DNA of 9,583 nucleotides from Gammaproteobacteria bacterium (GTDB taxonomy: Bacteria; Pseudomonadota; Gammaproteobacteria; GCF-002020875). Below the pieces are notes generated by a model that did not search any database, was not told the DNA's origin, and was given only the letters and a program-made list of their open reading frames with translations. Made by a program: the position numbers and the translations under genes. This document shows, in pieces, positions 6,256-9,583 of the stretch (positions are counted from its first letter, which is position 1; every line of letters begins with the position of its first letter). The stretch lies in the NCBI GenBank assembly GCA_018671205.1, contig JABHIC010000056.1, positions 1 through 9,583 of the forward strand. Reading direction: 5' to 3'.

Positions 6256-9200
6256 ATGGTCAAAGCACTCCTCTTGCGTGGCCTGGGTTGTTGTAGTGGG
6301 CTGGTTCGCGGCACCATTCTGCTCTTGTTCATGCAGGAGGGGATGGCTGCACTACCCGCTGCAACCCTGATTGACCTCAGTGGGAGTGCTACAGTAACGG
6401 GGGTGATCAGTAGCCGGCTGGCGACCCCACTCTCTATCGGGGATACCCTCTCTGTGGGGAGCTGTATTCAGGTCTCGGCCGCCTCAGAGGCGGCACTGAT
6501 GCTCTCCGACCGCTCACAGATCAGGTTGGATCAAAATGCCCGTTTTTGTCTTAACATCCGGGGCAGTGCCCCCGAAGAGCGCTCTTTTCAACAGGGCGAG
6601 AATAGTCTGACCAGTGGCAGGCTCTGGTTGCGCAACAAGCGCCAGGGCTCCAAGCCAGCCATCAAAACCGTGAATGCCATTATTGGTATTCGTGGTACAG
6701 AGATGAATATCTTGGTTGATCCGGTAAACAGCACCACTGAGGTTACCGCCCTGGAAGGGGGGATTGAGGCGAGTAACCGGCTCGGTGACGCTGTTCGGAT
6801 TGGCAGGGGGGAGCAGCTCTCTATCCTTGCACAAGAGAAACCGGTAGTGGTGACCCTGATCTCTCCGGATGAGACCGCACAGTGGTTGCTGACGACTCCC
6901 GAGATCGTTGGCCCGGCGGATCGTGAGGGGGTTGATGAGAGAGGAAAAGAGGCGCTGCTGATCGCCCGGCAGGCGATCGACAAGCTACTTGAAAACCATC
7001 TGGAGGAGGCGCTTCAGCTCGCAGAAGAGGCGCTCAGGCTGGCCCCTAACCGAGCTACGCCTCATGTGGCGATGGCCACGATTCTTCAGGTGAAGGGGGA
7101 GTTTACAGAGGCACTGAGCCATGCCAGAGAGGGGCAAAAACTTGATTCTCGCTCTATCCCCGCCCAACTTCGGGCCACAGAGTTGCTCCTGGGGCTGGAT
7201 CGTATCGTTGAGGCAGAGGAGGGTGTCCACCTTTTTCAGGGGGAAGAGGATGGCCGTATACAGATGCAGAGAGGCTTTATTCTGCTACTGAGGAGCCAGC
7301 CAGAAGAGGCGATTGCCTATTTTACCTCGGCTATCGAGGCAGAGCCCTCTCTGGCAAAAGCCTATCTGGGGCTGGGGCTGGCCCGCTACCGGGATAACTC
7401 GGCAGAGAAGCCAGCGATGCTGGATGCCTTTGAAAAGGCCAGTCTACTGGAGCCTCTGGCGGCCTACCCCCATAACTATCTGGGCAAGGCGCTCTATGTA
7501 GAGCGTGAGCACAATGAGGCGCAGGTGGAGTTCAGTCGTGCCGCACAACTCGACCCTTATGACCCCACTCCACACCTCTACCTCTCACTGATCCATGCGG
7601 ATAATAACCGTCATGGGAGAGCTATTGATGAAATGCTCCAGTCGATTGCCCTGAATGACAACCGTATGGCCAGTCGCTCCCGTTTTTTGTTGGATCGGGA
7701 TGCGGCGGTCTCCAATCTATCGCTGGCCCAATCTTTTGCCCGCCTGGGACTTACGGAGTGGGCACACGCCCTGGGGGCAAAAGCAATCCGCTATGATGCC
7801 GCCAACAGTGCAGCCTACCGCTTTCGCGCAAACCAGGCCACGGTGCTGAGTCAGATTACCCCCGCTCTGCTGGGTGACCTGATGCGTGCCCATCTGCTTC
7901 AGCCGGTCAATAGCAACACCTTCGCCAGCCATGAAGATTATCTCTCTCTGCTGGAGAGTCCGGCGCACCATCTCGGTGCTTTTTTCGCGGGTGGAAATAG
8001 CGATACCCTGCAAACCACCCTCTGGAGTAAGGGGGGGGATGCCCACTCCAGCCACATGATTGAGCTCAGTCATACCCGCAATGATGGCTTTCAGGAGGTT
8101 GATCATGAGAAGACGAGGGGAGGGCTGGTGCGGTATAAACAGCCTCTTGAGGGGGGGGCAGGATCAATCTTTATTGAGGGGCTCTCCATGCGTGGAGAGC
8201 GGGGAGATCTCAGCTCAAGGAGTGACCCCACGCAGAGCATCAACCCCAACTTTGAGGAGCAATGGGCGCTGAACCACCTGACCTTAGGGGTTCACAACAA
8301 GCTGGAGGGGGCCAAAAACCTGCTGGCGACACTACAGCACGACGCGAATGAAAATCTGGCCTCTAATCTGTTTGTCCAGTCAGGGATCAATATTGATACC
8401 GATGAGAACTCCACAGTGGAGCGGTGGCGGGGGGAGTTTCTGCTGCTGGATCGACCCCTGCCGAATCTGAATATTGAGTATGGGGCCAATCTGGAAAATA
8501 GTGAGAGAGGGAAGGCGTTCGTGGTGGAGACCGGCTTTCCATTTTTGGATCAACAGATCGATAAAACCAACTCAGAGAAAGATTTCCGCCTGTTTGGGGA
8601 TCTGACGCTCAATCTGTTTGGAGAGCACTCGCTGGAGGCGGGAGTGAGCTGGGTCTCCATCGATGGTTGTACTCAATTGGCCATGGGGGACGGCTGCTGG
8701 AGTCGTAGCCAATTGATTCCGAGGCTGGGGTGGAATCATGAGCTTTCAGAGAGCAGCACGCTGCATGGGGTCTATTTTGAGCAGATCCAGCCATCTATTC
8801 TGTCGGGTGGACTACAGCGCAATGAGATTGCCGGCTCGCCACTGATTCTCGGGCAGCCACGTGGTCTCTTTATCAACCACACCTCCCTCGCTCTGGAGCG
8901 GCAGTGGGGTCACAGCTGGTATACCAGGGCGGAGCTATTACGAGAGAAGCTGGAGAGCCCCCAGGCCACGATTAACAGCACCTCGGCAGTAGCTATTGAG
9001 TGGGAGAAAGAGGAGCGTTCTGGCGTTGAGCTCTCTCTGGAGGGGCTGCTATCCGAGCGCTGGGGGCTGGGGGCAGGGGTACGTTATCTCACGGTTGAGC
9101 CTTCAGTGGCAGCGAATGAACGAAAAGATCTGGAGTCCTCCTTGACGCTGACCTATCTCTCACCCGATGCCTGGCGAGGGCAACTGAATCTGTGGTTTGT

Positions 9201-9429
9201 TAATCAGAACTACCGACAAAACAGCAGTAGCCTGAGTGATAGCCGGTTTCTGATTCCGAGTCTCAGCTTTGAAAAGGATATCAGCGGAAAACAGGGGCTG
9301 CTCTTTTTCCGTCTGGAGAACCCGTTGAGTCAGGAGTACCGCTACCAGTCGCTTGACCCGCTTGATAGTCTGCAAAAGCCCTGGCAAAAGATACGTACCC
9401 TGGCTGGGCTACGCTGGACTTTTGATTGA
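6256..9429 (+). CDS. FecR-domain, TPR and outer-membrane beta-barrel fusion protein
   Basis: This 1057-aa protein has three parts. After a signal-like leader (1-35, hydrophobic ILLLFMQEGMAALPA), residues 38-195 form a FecR-type domain with the hallmark TVNAIIGIRGTEMNIL and ALEGGIEASN. Residues about 232-550 hold some eight TPR-like helical pairs (for example EEALQLAEEALRLAPN and EEAIAYFTSAIEAEPS), a protein-binding scaffold. Residues about 572-1057 alternate polar and hydrophobic residues in amphipathic strands with charged loops and end in GLRWTFD, an aromatic-rich last strand as in outer-membrane barrels; no TonB plug is seen. Cysteines pair plausibly (C70/C98 and C805/C814). TPR plus barrel is the plan of PgaA, BcsC, PelB and Slam; the FecR module is additional. 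It starts 9 bp after the 852-aa gene, so both are probably one operon. CGGAG directly abuts the ATG, giving poor spacing, so the start may differ or rely on coupling. Export or surface assembly is inferred. Confidence 0.85.
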   Translation: MVKALLLRGLGCCSGLVRGTILLLFMQEGMAALPAATLIDLSGSATVTGVISSRLATPLSIGDTLSVGSCIQVSAASEAALMLSDRSQIRLDQNARFCLNIRGSAPEERSFQQGENSLTSGRLWLRNKRQGSKPAIKTVNAIIGIRGTEMNILVDPVNSTTEVTALEGGIEASNRLGDAVRIGRGEQLSILAQEKPVVVTLISPDETAQWLLTTPEIVGPADREGVDERGKEALLIARQAIDKLLENHLEEALQLAEEALRLAPNRATPHVAMATILQVKGEFTEALSHAREGQKLDSRSIPAQLRATELLLGLDRIVEAEEGVHLFQGEEDGRIQMQRGFILLLRSQPEEAIAYFTSAIEAEPSLAKAYLGLGLARYRDNSAEKPAMLDAFEKASLLEPLAAYPHNYLGKALYVEREHNEAQVEFSRAAQLDPYDPTPHLYLSLIHADNNRHGRAIDEMLQSIALNDNRMASRSRFLLDRDAAVSNLSLAQSFARLGLTEWAHALGAKAIRYDAANSAAYRFRANQATVLSQITPALLGDLMRAHLLQPVNSNTFASHEDYLSLLESPAHHLGAFFAGGNSDTLQTTLWSKGGDAHSSHMIELSHTRNDGFQEVDHEKTRGGLVRYKQPLEGGAGSIFIEGLSMRGERGDLSSRSDPTQSINPNFEEQWALNHLTLGVHNKLEGAKNLLATLQHDANENLASNLFVQSGINIDTDENSTVERWRGEFLLLDRPLPNLNIEYGANLENSERGKAFVVETGFPFLDQQIDKTNSEKDFRLFGDLTLNLFGEHSLEAGVSWVSIDGCTQLAMGDGCWSRSQLIPRLGWNHELSESSTLHGVYFEQIQPSILSGGLQRNEIAGSPLILGQPRGLFINHTSLALERQWGHSWYTRAELLREKLESPQATINSTSAVAIEWEKEERSGVELSLEGLLSERWGLGAGVRYLTVEPSVAANERKDLESSLTLTYLSPDAWRGQLNLWFVNQNYRQNSSSLSDSRFLIPSLSFEKDISGKQGLLFFRLENPLSQEYRYQSLDPLDSLQKPWQKIRTLAGLRWTFD
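8031..8158 (+). repeat. Two G8 homopolymer tracts inside the barrel-coding region
   Basis: Runs of eight G lie at 8031-8038 and 8151-8158, both in frame within codons AAG-GGG-GGG-GAT and GAG-GGG-GGG-GCA near the start of the beta-barrel. A one-base slip at either would remove most of the barrel. Runs of six or seven G occur elsewhere in the window (for example 1050-1056) because GGG is a favoured glycine codon, so these may be coincidental. Confidence 0.6.
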
Positions 9430-9453
9430 GGGCTCTCGGACAGTCACCTAGGT

Positions 9454-9583
9454 TTATGCTCCCTCTTTTTTCGGGGCATCGGCTCTGTTAAGGAGATATA
9501 GCTTTAGATATTTGTAGTAGGTGGTTTCGGCATTTACAACGGCAAGCATGAACCCCTCTTTGAAGTTACCCCCAATTTTAGGA
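9454..9583 (-). CDS. C-terminal end of a convergent unknown gene, cut by the window edge
   Basis: On the minus strand an open frame enters at the right edge and ends at TAA (9456-9454). It gives 42 residues that include GNFKEGFMLAVVNAETTYYK and end in NRADAPKKEGA. The composition looks like an ordinary soluble protein end: a mixed helix followed by a charged, Ala/Pro-containing tail. No competing + strand frame is convincing here. I do not recognise the family. It would converge on the FecR-TPR-barrel gene with 24 bp between the two stop codons and no clear terminator. The short visible length keeps confidence moderate. Confidence 0.5.
   Translation of the reverse strand, partial: PKIGGNFKEGFMLAVVNAETTYYKYLKLYLLNRADAPKKEGA

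Noticed and set aside
6588..6983. Minus-strand open frame of 131 codons opposite the FecR domain, and similar long antisense frames at 2402-2755, 6514-6834 and 7717-8106
   Set aside because: Each lies wholly opposite a well-supported gene, has no plausible domain, start signal or composition of a real protein, and is explained by low stop frequency in GC-rich coding DNA.
6256..9429. Classification of the barrel protein as a TonB-dependent receptor or as a Slam or two-partner-secretion TpsB protein
   Set aside because: There is no TonB box or plug domain, no POTRA domains, and the barrel portion (about 480 residues) is larger than the Slam barrel. The resemblance is architectural only, so no gene name was given.
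9461..9471. CCCTC followed by six T as a terminator for the barrel gene
   Set aside because: Only five bases (GAGGG near 9428-9432) can pair and the loop would be about 28 nt; this is too weak to call.
9490..9495. AAGGAG, a good Shine-Dalgarno-like sequence on the + strand
   Set aside because: No start codon follows at a usable distance, and the bases are accounted for as codons of the minus-strand frame.

Overview
The window looks like chromosomal DNA of a gammaproteobacterium. A cytochrome c5-type gene followed by dsbA recalls the cytochrome/dsbA neighbourhood of Pseudomonas-like genomes. A birA-coaX pair (type III pantothenate kinase in place of E. coli-type CoaA) is also common in non-enteric gammaproteobacteria. 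Base composition is moderately GC-rich, with heavy use of GGG for glycine throughout. The exact lineage cannot be read from the sequence. An environmental, possibly sulfur-oxidising gammaproteobacterium is only a guess.

All confident genes lie on the + strand. Positions 1-305 hold the 3' end of a small c-type cytochrome, closed by a clear rho-independent terminator (337-363). A short gene-free stretch with a 14-bp tandem repeat (407-448) leads into dsbA (466-1119). dsbA overlaps birA (1116-2105, GTGA overlap), and birA abuts coaX (2106-2870, TAGATG junction), so dsbA-birA-coaX reads as a translationally coupled operon. After 54 bp comes a GNAT acetyltransferase (2925-3653) with a probable TTG start.

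The right two thirds are the unusual part: two long genes only 9 bp apart. The first (3688-6246, 852 aa) encodes a predicted exported Ser/Thr/Ala-rich protein of unknown family. It has a duplicated cysteine-pair motif, a stretch that I read as about five degenerate ~57-residue helical repeats, a beta-rich C-terminal region and a terminal calcium-loop-like D-x-N-x-D motif. The second (6256-9429, 1057 aa) encodes a signal-like leader, a FecR-type domain, a block of TPR repeats and a roughly 480-residue outer-membrane beta-barrel. That layout (periplasmic TPR scaffold fused to a barrel) recalls PgaA, BcsC, PelB and Slam exporters but with an extra FecR module. The most interesting hypothesis here is that the pair forms a dedicated export or surface-display system, with the 852-aa protein as cargo or partner.

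At the right edge a minus-strand reading frame (9454-9583) appears to be the C-terminal end of a convergent gene that continues beyond the window. No tRNA, rRNA, CRISPR array, insertion sequence or phage module was seen.
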